Below are positions 30,576-39,212 of a stretch of 64,000 bases of DNA, one piece after another. The position numbers and the translations under genes were made by a program. Origin of the DNA: Rosistilla carotiformis (GTDB lineage Bacteria > Planctomycetota > Planctomycetia > Pirellulales > Pirellulaceae); contig NZ_CP036348.1 of the NCBI RefSeq assembly GCF_007753095.1, positions 6,363,411 through 6,427,410 of the forward strand, written 5' to 3'. The notes beneath the pieces were generated by a model. It searched no databases and was not told the origin of the DNA. It saw only the letters and a program-made list of their open reading frames with translations. Numbering within the stretch: the stretch's first letter is position 1; each line of letters starts with the position of its first letter.

Positions 30576-30716
30576 TGGCAGAATGATTAAGCGCGGAACA
30601 TCATCCTGCCACCCATCATCCTGCCACCCATCATCCTGCCACCCATCATCCTGCCACCCATCATCCTGCCACCCATCATCCTGCCACCCATCATCCTGAC
30701 GCTCATCATCCTGCAA
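30576..30716. repeat. 15-bp tandem repeat array with inverted left arm (array A)
   Basis: A left unit TGGCAGAATGAT at 30576-30587 is followed after 11 nt by eight tandem units beginning CATCATCCTGCCACC at 30599. Six are perfect, one varies (CATCATCCTGACGCT) and the last ends CATCATCCTGCAAAAG. The left arm is the reverse complement of the units, with one mismatch, so a hairpin can form. Because 15 is a multiple of 3, spurious repeat-coding frames arise here. It is an intergenic element, not a gene. Confidence 0.85.
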
Positions 30717-31450
30717 AAGTAAACGTGCCTGGCCGCATCGCAAACTTGAGACAACCTCAAGCGATGAGGCGGTTCGCTGGAAAGCGGAGCGCGGCCGCAG
30801 CGGCGACGCGCTTCCGGGAGATACCGACTCTGAGAAACCTACGAGAACACTCGGTCGGTACCGGATGTTTCAAGAGCCTCCTATTTTTTCCGGCGAGCTG
30901 CCGAAGCCAAAGGATTGCGTGGACGTCGCCGTTTTTTGGTAGGGCGTGGGATGATTCCGGTGGTGCTTCGCTGCAGGCGTTTGACAATGGTGTCGATACG
31001 AGCCATCCAAGATCGGGCGTGAGGTGAGGAGCGGTAGAACATCGGGAATTGCCGGAGGATTGATTTTGAACCACGACGACGCCCAAAACCAGCACCTTTA
31101 AGAAACACTGCCCCCAGGAATGGCCCCGTGATCATGAGAAGCCAGCTGAGCAAATTGGACGCCTCGGAGTTGGCTTTCAGCAAACACCAGAACTTAGATG
31201 CAACGCCGCGACGTTTCCTGTACTCCCGATTTCCCGGAAGCCCCGACGTCCGCAGGCCGCGGCACCGAGCAATCGATTGCCAGAGTGATCGGGGCCGAAA
31301 TGAGGTGCGAAGCAACGGAGTGAGCACCGGGGCGCGGTTCGAACGGTGGGTGCTTAGGTGTTATCGCGCAGCGGTCGTTATGGGCATAATTGCCGTCCTG
31401 CCCCCCTACCCCCTGCATGACGCACCTCGACCAATCGCGACGGATCCACG
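30717..31450. other. Long gap apart from the possible small gene
   Basis: Between array A and the TMEM43-like gene there is about 730 bp. Besides the doubtful frame at 30881-31327 I see no gene or repeat. Confidence 0.4.
30881..31327 (-). CDS. Possible small membrane protein with basic tail
   Basis: An open minus-strand frame covers 148 codons. A shorter version starts at the ATG at 31135 (84 residues). A hydrophobic stretch (SWLLMITGPFLGAVFLKGAG) is followed by a basic C-terminus rich in Arg and Lys (RPTKKRRRPRNPLASAARRKK in parts). The distribution of third-position bases is mildly coding-like. I recognise no family, and no good ribosome binding site is seen, so it may be a chance frame in a gene-free stretch. 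Confidence 0.3.
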   Translation of the reverse strand: MLTPLLRTSFRPRSLWQSIARCRGLRTSGLPGNREYRKRRGVASKFWCLLKANSEASNLLSWLLMITGPFLGAVFLKGAGFGRRRGSKSILRQFPMFYRSSPHARSWMARIDTIVKRLQRSTTGIIPRPTKKRRRPRNPLASAARRKK

Positions 31451-32932
31451 ATGGCACACACACAAGAAGACCGCTGGGCGATGATGCTGATGGGACCCGC
31501 CTTGGTCCTTCTCACACTCCCCGTGCTGTGGCAAAACGAAACGCGATTCGACTATTATCGTGCCGCTGCAGCGACCCAGGCTGTCGATTCACTGGATGAT
31601 GTCGCGGCCGGAACGCTGATCTCCTTGACCGGCCCGATGGAGTCGGGATCCGCAATCCCAGGGGAATACGTCGAAGCGTTCCCTGGCTTCCTAACGGTCA
31701 ATCGCGAGGCGGAGATCTACAGCTGGTATCAGCCAGATTTCAGCCGGAACACGCATTACCAAATGAAATGGAAGTCGAGCGTCCAGAACAGCGCCGACAA
31801 CGCCGGAGTCAAACAGGAATGCAAATCCAAGAGCTTCTACCGGGCGGAGTACCAAGTTGGCGAACTACCGATCCAAACCTCGTTGATCGAATTCTTCGAC
31901 GTTTACGACACGATCGCTCCGAAAACTCTCCGGCTTAAACCAACCGGAATGCAGCTGCACCTAAAGCCTGGGAGTGAGTACTTTCACCTGACTAAAAAGG
32001 CTAGCGATGGACTGGGGGATGAACGGGTGCGCTACACAGGAATTCCCGTGCCACGTGTCGCAACCTACTTCGGCAAATACGAATCGGGGCACGGCGTCGC
32101 CGATCAATCGCATCATCGGACAGGCATTGTCTATCAGATGATTCAGGACTCGGGCAATCTCCACTGCATCGTGGCGGGAGAGCGACCGGCCGCGTTGGCG
32201 ACGATCAATTCGCACATGAGACAGTTGAAGTGGATCGTACGGGGGCTTGGGACCGCAGCGATTATCATGGGGTTCGCCATCTTATTTTCAAGCATCACCG
32301 GATTCATGTACCATCTTCCCCTGATCGGTCCGCTTGCCGGATGGGGTTCGTTTCTTGCCGCGGTGATCATCGGACTGACGGTCGCAATAGTCAACATCGC
32401 CGCCGCCTACCTGGTCGCCCACCCGCTGCTGTTAGCGATCATCGCGACCGGAATCGTGGCGACAATTTATCTGATGAGAAAGCGTGGCAAGGCATCCCAA
32501 CAGACGCTCCGTCGCGACCTGATTCAGCGTTATGGCCACTCGCTGGGAACCGATGAATTGAAGGAACTCGAGTTCTTAGAGTTAGCTCAGATGGCGATGT
32601 CGGATGCTCAACTGGACGACAACGAAACGAAGATCCTTCAGAAGTGGGCCAAGAAGCATCGCTGGGATCAAGCGAAGTACGACGCGATGATTGCCCGAGC
32701 TCGAAGCGAGCGAGCGTCGCTCGATTCGGTCCCGGCCGACGATGAACACTTGCGAAACGTTGTCCGCCTAGCGATGGCCGATGGCACACTGACCGGATAT
32801 GAGATCCGCACGATCCGCGCTGTCAGCAAACGGCTTGGATTCGACGACACGACAATCCGCGAGATGATCGATCGCGTGCGACGCGATATCGCCCGCAATC
32901 GAGCGGAGGCGCAAAGTCATCCGGCGCAGTGA
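31451..32932 (+). CDS. TMEM43-like membrane protein fused to a TerB-like domain
   Basis: This gene encodes 493 residues. The N-terminal half resembles the TMEM43 family (PF07787): a first helix at residues 10-27, an extracytoplasmic portion up to about 255, and a cluster of helices at 260-345 including FSSITGFMYHLPLIGPLAGWG. The C-terminal 120 residues (from about 365) are alpha-helical and match the TerB fold: ELEFLELAQMAMSDAQLDDNE and VVRLAMADGTLTGYE, each with the acidic D-[A/G]-x-L motif. It is a single-gene fusion. The function is unknown, though both parts point to membrane stress roles. Confidence 0.8.
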   Translation: MAHTQEDRWAMMLMGPALVLLTLPVLWQNETRFDYYRAAAATQAVDSLDDVAAGTLISLTGPMESGSAIPGEYVEAFPGFLTVNREAEIYSWYQPDFSRNTHYQMKWKSSVQNSADNAGVKQECKSKSFYRAEYQVGELPIQTSLIEFFDVYDTIAPKTLRLKPTGMQLHLKPGSEYFHLTKKASDGLGDERVRYTGIPVPRVATYFGKYESGHGVADQSHHRTGIVYQMIQDSGNLHCIVAGERPAALATINSHMRQLKWIVRGLGTAAIIMGFAILFSSITGFMYHLPLIGPLAGWGSFLAAVIIGLTVAIVNIAAAYLVAHPLLLAIIATGIVATIYLMRKRGKASQQTLRRDLIQRYGHSLGTDELKELEFLELAQMAMSDAQLDDNETKILQKWAKKHRWDQAKYDAMIARARSERASLDSVPADDEHLRNVVRLAMADGTLTGYEIRTIRAVSKRLGFDDTTIREMIDRVRRDIARNRAEAQSHPAQ

Positions 32933-32985
32933 CCGAACTGCTCCTCCCAGGAGTCCGTAAGCAATCGAGACCTCGCAACATAGTT

Positions 32986-33158
32986 TGGCAGAATGATCGG
33001 GGCAGAATGATGTTTCGCGCCCTCATCATCCTGCCACTCATCATCCTGCCACTCATCATCCTGCCACTCATCATCCTGCCACTCATCATCCTGCCACTCA
33101 TCATCCTGCCACTCATCATCCTGCCACTCATCATCCTGCCACTCATCATCCTGCAAAC
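32986..33158. repeat. 15-bp tandem repeat array with double inverted left arm (array B)
   Basis: Two left units, TGGCAGAATGATCGG and GGCAGAATGATG, at 32986-33012 precede nine units of CATCATCCTGCCACT starting at 33024; eight are perfect and the last ends CATCATCCTGCAAACG. The left arm is the reverse complement of two consecutive right units apart from two mismatches. It lies between convergent genes (TMEM43-like and the beta-propeller gene). Period 15, no interruptions. Confidence 0.88.
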
Positions 33159-33209
33159 GGATGCCGGCGACGTACTCAACAAACGACACTCCCCGAAGAG
33201 ATGGGATCG

Positions 33210-34187
33210 CTAGTGGGCGGCGAGTGTTAAGCGATAGATCCAGTCAGCAGTCCCTCGGGCTTCGTGGCGGAACATGGCGATGTCCAATCCATCGGCGTGA
33301 GGCGTCAGGAAATAAGGGACAATTTTGCTGGGCAGCAGCGAACTCAGGTCGTCCCACTTCCCCGTCTTCAAATCGTCCCAGGTCTTGAAGCGAATGAATT
33401 TGTTTTCGTCGCAATCTTCGTTACCCGCATACGCTGGACAGAAGTAGCTGGTCGCGTACCAATGCCCCTGATAATAGTCGACGTCATTGAGCACCAAGCC
33501 GGTGGTTAGCCAACTGCCGGCGACGGCGTTCTTTTTTTTGCCGAAGCTGGTGTGGATCTGGAAGGCTTGTTTTTCAAAGTCGGTCACTTCGACCACCACG
33601 CCATGGCTCGAACCGATCACATACAACGTCCCGTTTGCGATCGTCAACGCACGGGAATAGCCCAACTGTTTCGAGAGATCCAACACCGCGACGTCCCCGC
33701 CGCTCCCTTTAAACCGAAACACCTCGCTGCTGTTGGGATTCAGAGCATACATCCAACCGGTTGCATCGTCGAACACGATGTCGTGGGGGCGTTGCAGTTT
33801 GATCCCGGCCAGCGAAGTCGCAAAAGTGTCCCATGTGTCGCCCGCCGGATCTGCAAACGTGATCAGCCGATGGTTGCCCGTATCGGTTGCGTAAAACAGC
33901 TTTTCGACAGGATTAAAAACAACGCTGTGCGCATCGACCAAAATATCGATCGGGGATCGAATCAGCGGCGACTGAGCATCGGTCCGATAGAACAGCCGAT
34001 CGCTGCTGGTCACGATCTCCGTCTCGCCACGACGAGCAATATGAGTACAAGCCGGCAGCGACCCGCTCTGAGGCACGTACCTTTGAATCGAGACGCCATC
34101 CAACACACTCCCCTGCTCATCCGCCTGAACAGAAAAGCAAAGAGAGCCGAGTAGCCCCAGGGCAACGATCGTTTGAGAGATATTCAT
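33210..34187 (-). CDS. Secreted beta-propeller (NHL/SMP-30-like) protein
   Basis: This protein has 325 residues with a signal peptide (residues 1-22). Repeated blade-like segments such as YATDTGNHRLITFADPAG, QRPHDIVFDDATGWMYALN and ALTIANGTLYVIGSS indicate an NHL-type propeller. Cys residues (YFCPAYAGNEDCDENK) may form a disulphide, in keeping with export. There is no catalytic signature. It converges on the TMEM43-like gene with array B between them. Confidence 0.75.
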   Translation of the reverse strand: MNISQTIVALGLLGSLCFSVQADEQGSVLDGVSIQRYVPQSGSLPACTHIARRGETEIVTSSDRLFYRTDAQSPLIRSPIDILVDAHSVVFNPVEKLFYATDTGNHRLITFADPAGDTWDTFATSLAGIKLQRPHDIVFDDATGWMYALNPNSSEVFRFKGSGGDVAVLDLSKQLGYSRALTIANGTLYVIGSSHGVVVEVTDFEKQAFQIHTSFGKKKNAVAGSWLTTGLVLNDVDYYQGHWYATSYFCPAYAGNEDCDENKFIRFKTWDDLKTGKWDDLSSLLPSKIVPYFLTPHADGLDIAMFRHEARGTADWIYRLTLAAH

Positions 34188-34829
34188 AGGTGGGAAAACG
34201 ATTCACAAGGACCAAGAGTCACATCAGCCAGAAAACGTACAGATCGACATCATACCGCATAGCCAAGGCCTCACAAAAACGTTGAAAGCGAAGAGGTGAG
34301 GCAAATCAATTTTTGTGTCCGCGCAGATCAGCATCCACGCCTGCGCGACTCGCGACCAGTACAATTGCGTGGCGCAAATCATCTCGACAGGTCGCCAAAC
34401 GTCGCCCGCCGCTCCTAGTCGATGCTAATCAGGGGGCGCGACTGAACCGCGAGCGATCGGGAGTTATGAGAGGATGAACAAGCATCGAGATCCAAACGAC
34501 GGCTGACTAGTGTCCGCACAAGGTCGCAACACCGCATGGTGCCCACTTTTCGTCGCGCAGCGATTCGTTGCAAGGCCAAACAGCTCCAGTCGCGCCGTGG
34601 CAGTTCGAAAGCTGATGGGAACATTGATTTTATTGCGCCGCCGTGCTCGGTATGATATTCAAATCGGGTAACCCAATCGATTGCGTTCGAGACGGAACCG
34701 CCCAAAGAAAGATGCGATGCACCAGAGTTGCGTTGACAGGCTTTCGGAAATGGTGGATCGAGCACCGCGATCTGGCGACTGCACACATTCTGCAAGAATA
34801 ATCCGATCGAACAACTGCGAGATAATTCG
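34188..34829. other. Long intergenic region before pectate lyase gene
   Basis: About 640 bp. Two minus-strand frames overlap its right half but extend into the lyase gene on the opposite strand and lack domains. I see no gene, repeat or clear promoter. Confidence 0.4.
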
Positions 34830-36359
34830 ATGATCCGATACCTCTGCGAATCCTCCAAGACCGTTTCACTGACGGTCCTTGCCGCCATGGGCACAATGTC
34901 ACTTGTCGCCAGCGGCCAGCAAATTTCACTAGATGCCCCGTCCGCCAAAGTGCCAGCGTTTCCGGGGGCGGAAGGTTATGGCTCCGTGACCACGGGAGGG
35001 CGTGCGGGCCAAGTGATCGCTGTAACGAATCTGAACGACTCAGGTCCTGGCAGCCTGCGAGCCGCGGTGGAAGCCAAGGGACCACGCACCGTTGTTTTCG
35101 GGGTCTCTGGAACCATCGATCTGAGAAGCAGGCTGACCATCCGCAACCCGTACATCACGATTGCTGGACAAACGGCACCGGGCGACGGGATTGCAATCAA
35201 GAGGCACCCTCTGACGATTGACGCCGATGAAGTCATCCTACGCTATCTAAGGCTTCGCCTGGGCGACGAGACGGGAGACGACGTGGACGCACTCTCAAGC
35301 AGGTACCACAAGAACATCATAGTAGATCATGTTTCCGCCAGTTGGAGTGTCGACGAAACGCTATCGATTTATCATTGTGAAAACGTAACCGTTCAATGGA
35401 GCTTGATCTCCGAGAGCCTCTACAAGTCCGTCCACGCGAAAGGTTCTCACGGGTTTGGTGGCATATGGGGATCCAACTACAGCACGTACCATCACAACCT
35501 TCTCGCCCATCACTCCAGTCGCAACCCGCGATTTGCGTCCGGCTGCGGGCACACCGACTACCGAAACAACGTCATTTACAACTGGGGAAGCAACAGCGCC
35601 TACGGCGGCGAAAAGCAACAACAAGGCAATCCAAAATTCAACGTTACGATCATCAACATGGTAGGCAACTACTACAAGCCAGGACCTGCCACGGGGTCCG
35701 GTGCGATTGGGTACCGGATTATCAACCCATCGTCCCGCGATGGCGTCAACGATTTCGGTCAATGGTACGTGGCGGAGAACTACATGCACGGCGACGCGGT
35801 GGTTTCCCACGATAACTGGGCGGGTGGAGTCCAGCCCCAAGGCGGCGAACAGCACATTGGGTTATTGAAGCTCGACACTCCATGGAATGCGATGCCCATC
35901 CGCGAGCACACTGCACAAGAAGCTTTTCCTCTTGTCCTGCAGCACGCAGGTGCTTCCTTGCCCAAACGCGACTCAATCGACGCGCGTATTGTCGAGGAAG
36001 TGCGCACCGGCACGGCCCACTTCGGTGAGACCTACGAAGGTGGTGGCAAAGGCATCATCGACTCACAAAGTGCCGTGGGAGGTTGGCCAAATCTGGAATC
36101 GGAAGCCGCACGACCAGACGCCGATGGTGATGGGATGCCGGACGCATGGGAACGTGGCCACGGCCTCGATCCAGACGATGTTACGGATGGAGCCAAGGAC
36201 GGGGACAAAGATGGTTACACGAACCTCGAAGAATACCTCAACGGAACCAACCCGGCCGTGTTCGTGGACTACACAAACACGGAGAACAACATCAACACGC
36301 TAAACGCGGGCTCTGTCGGTCGCCAGGAACTGCAGAAGGAATCGGTGAACCCAAGGTAG
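34830..36359 (+). CDS. Pectate lyase-like (PL1-type) protein with calcium-binding repeats
   Basis: This secreted protein has 509 residues. After the signal peptide the mature N-terminus is PAFPGAEGYGSVTTGGRAG, typical of PL1 lyases. A right-handed beta-helix follows (DHVSASWSVDETLSIYHC, WSLISESLYKSVH, GGIWGSNYSTYHHN), then a region with Arg-rich segments (SRNPRF). The C-terminal DADGDGMPDAWERGHGLDPDD and DGDKDGYTNLEEYLNGTNP form a thrombospondin type-3 / EF-like repeat with DxDxDG calcium ligands. It probably cleaves pectin-like polysaccharide extracellularly. Confidence 0.88.
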   Translation: MIRYLCESSKTVSLTVLAAMGTMSLVASGQQISLDAPSAKVPAFPGAEGYGSVTTGGRAGQVIAVTNLNDSGPGSLRAAVEAKGPRTVVFGVSGTIDLRSRLTIRNPYITIAGQTAPGDGIAIKRHPLTIDADEVILRYLRLRLGDETGDDVDALSSRYHKNIIVDHVSASWSVDETLSIYHCENVTVQWSLISESLYKSVHAKGSHGFGGIWGSNYSTYHHNLLAHHSSRNPRFASGCGHTDYRNNVIYNWGSNSAYGGEKQQQGNPKFNVTIINMVGNYYKPGPATGSGAIGYRIINPSSRDGVNDFGQWYVAENYMHGDAVVSHDNWAGGVQPQGGEQHIGLLKLDTPWNAMPIREHTAQEAFPLVLQHAGASLPKRDSIDARIVEEVRTGTAHFGETYEGGGKGIIDSQSAVGGWPNLESEAARPDADGDGMPDAWERGHGLDPDDVTDGAKDGDKDGYTNLEEYLNGTNPAVFVDYTNTENNINTLNAGSVGRQELQKESVNPR

Positions 36360-36565
36360 ATCGCCCATCGTTATTTCAATGCAGTTTCCTTCGTTTCCAT
36401 TTTTTTTCGTCCGCCAAACGTTTCTCCGTTGCGTTGCCCCAGCGACCTTGATCGCTGGCGGAAACACCCTCAAAATGGGCACGCGGCCCCGATGAACAAG
36501 CCGGCAACGATCAGCCCTACTGCAGTATCGATGTTGCCAATGGATCCTTTACGTCAGGTATCACA

Positions 36566-36694
36566 ATGGACGACGAGAAACAAGAATCGAAGCAGCCGAA
36601 CCAATTGTTTTGGGGATTGTTTATCGCGGCGATGGGGATTTTTGGTGCCTACAATCTGTATAAAGCACTGCAGTCATTCGGCATGATTGAGTAG
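36566..36694 (+). CDS. Possible small single-helix membrane protein (42 aa)
   Basis: An ATG at 36566 gives a 42-residue frame ending at 36694. The N-terminus is hydrophilic (MDDEKQESKQPNQ), a membrane helix covers about residues 13-30 (LFWGLFIAAMGIFGAYN), and the tail is short. The amphipathic layout is typical of small membrane proteins. TCAGGT precedes the start weakly. I recognise no family. Confidence 0.5.
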   Translation: MDDEKQESKQPNQLFWGLFIAAMGIFGAYNLYKALQSFGMIE

Positions 36695-36995
36695 CCCCAA
36701 GCCGCCGGTTGCAGCACCAGCCAAGGAACGACGCGCCGAATCGCTTCCACAAAACGGCGATGCTGGTGCTGGCAGTTTTTTCGCGGTGAGGGATGCTTGC
36801 TCCTCTTTGCATTGCCCGACGCTGCCTTTAACGAACGCTCACATCATCAGTTCGAGCCGGATCGCAGCAAGTCGGCCAGCCCGTCTCTCTTCCTCGGGCG
36901 CGACCAGGTTCCCTCCATCGGTTTTGCCTGTATGTTTTGGGATCTGCTTCTTGATTTCAAATCCCCTCCCAAAACAATCTGAATAGCGCGACCTT

Positions 36996-37874
36996 ATGGC
37001 GATACAGTTGATCGTGACCCATCCGGGCGGAGCCCACAAAGACGACTTCCTTGCTTGCAGCCTGCTGGCGCATCTGCACGGTGTCCCGATCCAACGCCGC
37101 GAGCCGACGGAGGAGGATTTGGCCGACAGCACGATCTGCGTCGTCGATGTCGGCGAGGTGCACGATCCCGAACAAAACAACTTCGACCACCACCGGTTCC
37201 CGCGCGATGCGCCGCCGCTGTGCGCCCTCTCGCTGGTGCTGCAGAACATGGGACTCTACGACGACGCCCTCTCGTTCTGCGCCTGGCTGCGCCCTGCGGA
37301 ATGGCTCGATACGCTGGGACCAAACGAAGCGGCCAAGCTGATGGGAATTCCACGCGCGGCGTTGGGAGCGCTCAACTCGCCGCTGGACATCACGCTGCTG
37401 AACCGCTTTGCCAGCCAAACCGAACTGCGGCCCGACAGCCCGGTCTACCAGGTGATGTGCATGGTCGGGGAGGATATCGTCAACTACTTGCAGTCGCTGC
37501 GGCAACGGTTGGACTACCTGAAAGAGCACGCTCAGTACTGGACGGTCGAAAGCGATGGCGAATCGATCCAAGCCCTCTTCCTTGCAAAGAGCGACACGCT
37601 TGCCAACGACCCGTCGTTTGGAGTCTACGCGTTCATCGAGAGCGAAGGAAAACAGGACGCGATCCAGGCGATGGTAACTCCCGACCGTCGTGGCGAAGGA
37701 TACGGCCTGTCGCGATACAACGACAGCCAGCGTTTGGACTTTTCGCAAATTGAAACCCACGAAGAAGTTCGCTTCGCTCACAAACGTGGCTTCGTCGCAA
37801 AAGTCACCACCAACGATCCGACGCGGCTGAAGGAACTTTTGAAAGACGCGATCGTGAAAAGCGAAGCGATGTAG
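36996..37874 (+). CDS. MYG1-family (UPF0160) protein
   Basis: The protein has 292 residues. The N-terminus THPGGAHKDDFLACSLL matches the MYG1 metal-binding H-x-G-x-x-H-x-D-[DE] segment. VVDVGEVHD and FDHHRFP follow, giving Asp/His ligands like those of DHH phosphoesterases. The family (eukaryotic MYG1 exonuclease homologues) is thought to have exonuclease or phosphodiesterase activity. It stands alone on the plus strand after the small membrane gene. Confidence 0.85.
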   Translation: MAIQLIVTHPGGAHKDDFLACSLLAHLHGVPIQRREPTEEDLADSTICVVDVGEVHDPEQNNFDHHRFPRDAPPLCALSLVLQNMGLYDDALSFCAWLRPAEWLDTLGPNEAAKLMGIPRAALGALNSPLDITLLNRFASQTELRPDSPVYQVMCMVGEDIVNYLQSLRQRLDYLKEHAQYWTVESDGESIQALFLAKSDTLANDPSFGVYAFIESEGKQDAIQAMVTPDRRGEGYGLSRYNDSQRLDFSQIETHEEVRFAHKRGFVAKVTTNDPTRLKELLKDAIVKSEAM

Positions 37875-37913
37875 GCGTCACCTGTACTCACACCCTGGCT
37901 CGGTATTGGTCTG

Positions 37914-37929
37914 CTCAGTGCCGCAGGCA
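37914..37929. repeat. Repeat module CTCAGTGCCGCAGGCA (copy 1)
   Basis: This 16-bp sequence is identical to 44858-44873. It contains the partly palindromic GTGCCGCAGGCAC. It begins a mosaic of three modules that is repeated in the same order at 44.8-45.4 kb. Confidence 0.75.
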
Positions 37930-37975
37930 CGACAAGTGACGACTCGCAAATCGGCGCAGACATCATTTCCGAGTA

Positions 37976-38110
37976 GGCCCCCCGCCCTCCACGTCCAGCA
38001 GGCGATTTTACACCATCCGCAAACATGCTCTGCCTCGGTTTTGTGGTCTCGAGGACTGGCAGAATGACGGGGGCAGAATAATGTTTTTCCCGCAATATCA
38101 TCCTGCCAAA
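37976..38110. repeat. Mosaic repeat: partial GGGGACAG-type module plus short 15-bp element
   Basis: Bases 37976-38038 resemble the right half of the GGGGACAG element (CAGGCGA, then AAACATGCTCTGCCTCG). The short 15-bp-type element follows at 38057-38108: left arm TGGCAGAATGACGG and GGGCAGAATAATG, a T-rich loop, and a single right unit ATCATCCTGCCA. It lies between the convergent MYG1 and SGNH genes. Confidence 0.75.
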
Positions 38111-38141
38111 GTCATTCCGAACGCAAATTAATTACGTCGGT

Positions 38142-38873
38142 TCACTTTCCTGCCAGGCCAGCCTTCACTTTCATGGCGGCAAAGATCGCATCGGCAATCG
38201 CCTGCATCCCTTTGTCGCCCGGATGGGCTGCGACGCCGGCGTGCTGGAAATCCTGCTCCGCACTCGCTTGATACGACTCGTCATTGCCTAGTGCAGAAAT
38301 GTCGACGAACGTCGCCCCGGCATCTGAGCTCACCTGGCGCATAATGCCATCCTTGACCGGACTCGGCCAGAACGAACTGCGCACGAAGATCACCGGATCG
38401 CCAGCCTGCTGAAGGGTTGCGAGCAACTGCCCGAACGCTGCCGCAAACGCAGCTTTGGCGGCATCGCTGGCCGGAGCGGTCACATTTTCCCCGATCGCTA
38501 CGACGACAAGGTCCGCCTTGAACTTCAGCTCTTCCTCGAGTCCTGTTTCGATCTCGAACGTGTCGTACTCGCGTTCAAACGAAGCGAGGTTGCGAACCTT
38601 GATCTCCGGCTGCGAACCACTCGCCTTGGCAATGTCTGCGGTCAATAAATGAACGTAGTCTTTCTCCGCAGCACTGGCAGCCATTCCCCAGTTGCCGGTC
38701 CAGCCGATCTTGGGAGCGGGTCGGTGCAGGGTGATGCTGTTACCAAGGTACAACACCCTGCCCACCGGCAACGAACCAACCGTTGGCTTCACAACATCCG
38801 AATCAGCTGCGTCCGCGACAGGGCCAACGACAACAGCGAAAGTAAGTAAGACGAGCGAGCAAAGATATTTCAT
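38142..38873 (-). CDS. SGNH/GDSL-type secreted hydrolase
   Basis: This protein has 243 residues with a signal peptide (about residues 1-22). The SGNH blocks are LYLGNSITLH (nucleophile Ser), AIGENV, and AHPGDKGM near the C-terminus with the catalytic Asp/His pair. The family cleaves ester bonds in polysaccharides or lipids. CAGGATC lies upstream of the ATG, as for the FAD oxidoreductase next door. It is followed by the mosaic repeat. Confidence 0.85.
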   Translation of the reverse strand: MKYLCSLVLLTFAVVVGPVADAADSDVVKPTVGSLPVGRVLYLGNSITLHRPAPKIGWTGNWGMAASAAEKDYVHLLTADIAKASGSQPEIKVRNLASFEREYDTFEIETGLEEELKFKADLVVVAIGENVTAPASDAAKAAFAAAFGQLLATLQQAGDPVIFVRSSFWPSPVKDGIMRQVSSDAGATFVDISALGNDESYQASAEQDFQHAGVAAHPGDKGMQAIADAIFAAMKVKAGLAGK

Positions 38874-39180
38874 GGTGAGATCCTGAGCAGAGACAGAGCG
38901 AGAGGGTATCGCGGAACCGCTTCTTCGAATCCCACGACGCCCCCAGTCTCGTAGACCGGATTGCCGAAGTCAATTTGCCCGGCAAAAGCAAACAGCAGCC
39001 GTGCAAAGCCCATCAGCCATTGGGTCGCCGCGACGGTGTCCATAGTGCTGTTTGAAATAAAGGCATTGCCCTCGCAGGCACTTGCTGTCTGGCATCCGTT
39101 TCGGCGGACTCGCGATCCGATCGCCATCCCAGCATTTTGCTTTTTGCCAAACCGAGACGTTGCAAAAGCTGCTGCTTTGT
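38874..39180. other. Intergenic region, possible gene remnant
   Basis: About 310 bp. A minus-strand frame contains WLMGFARLLFAFAGQIDFG and GGVVGFEE, which looks somewhat protein-like but has no start signal or known family. It is probably degraded or chance. Confidence 0.3.
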
Positions 39181-39212
39181 AAAAATGCCAGACGACAGGT
39201 CCAGGCATTTTA
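39181..39212 (-). terminator. Candidate intrinsic terminator overlapping the stop of the FAD oxidoreductase
   Basis: AAAATGCC and GGCATTTT form a stem around a 14-nt loop, followed on the minus strand by further Ts (GGCATTTTT). It overlaps the stop codon of the FAD oxidoreductase (TAA at 39210-39212). Confidence 0.55.

Noticed and set aside
30599-30716. Possible CRISPR array
   Set aside because: Repeats are 15 bp and contiguous with no spacers, and no cas genes are nearby.
30531-30743. Minus-strand frame coding a repeated DGWQD peptide at array A
   Set aside because: Same cause as for array B; no start signal and no homologue pattern.
32823-33213. Frames on both strands across array B encoding PLIIL, MSGRM or QDDEW repeats
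   Set aside because: A 15-bp period is a multiple of 3, so every frame stays open and repeats. These are products of the DNA repeat, not proteins.
34415-35085. Two minus-strand frames before and over the pectate lyase start
   Set aside because: They overlap the lyase coding strand in antisense and show no recognisable domain or ribosome binding site.
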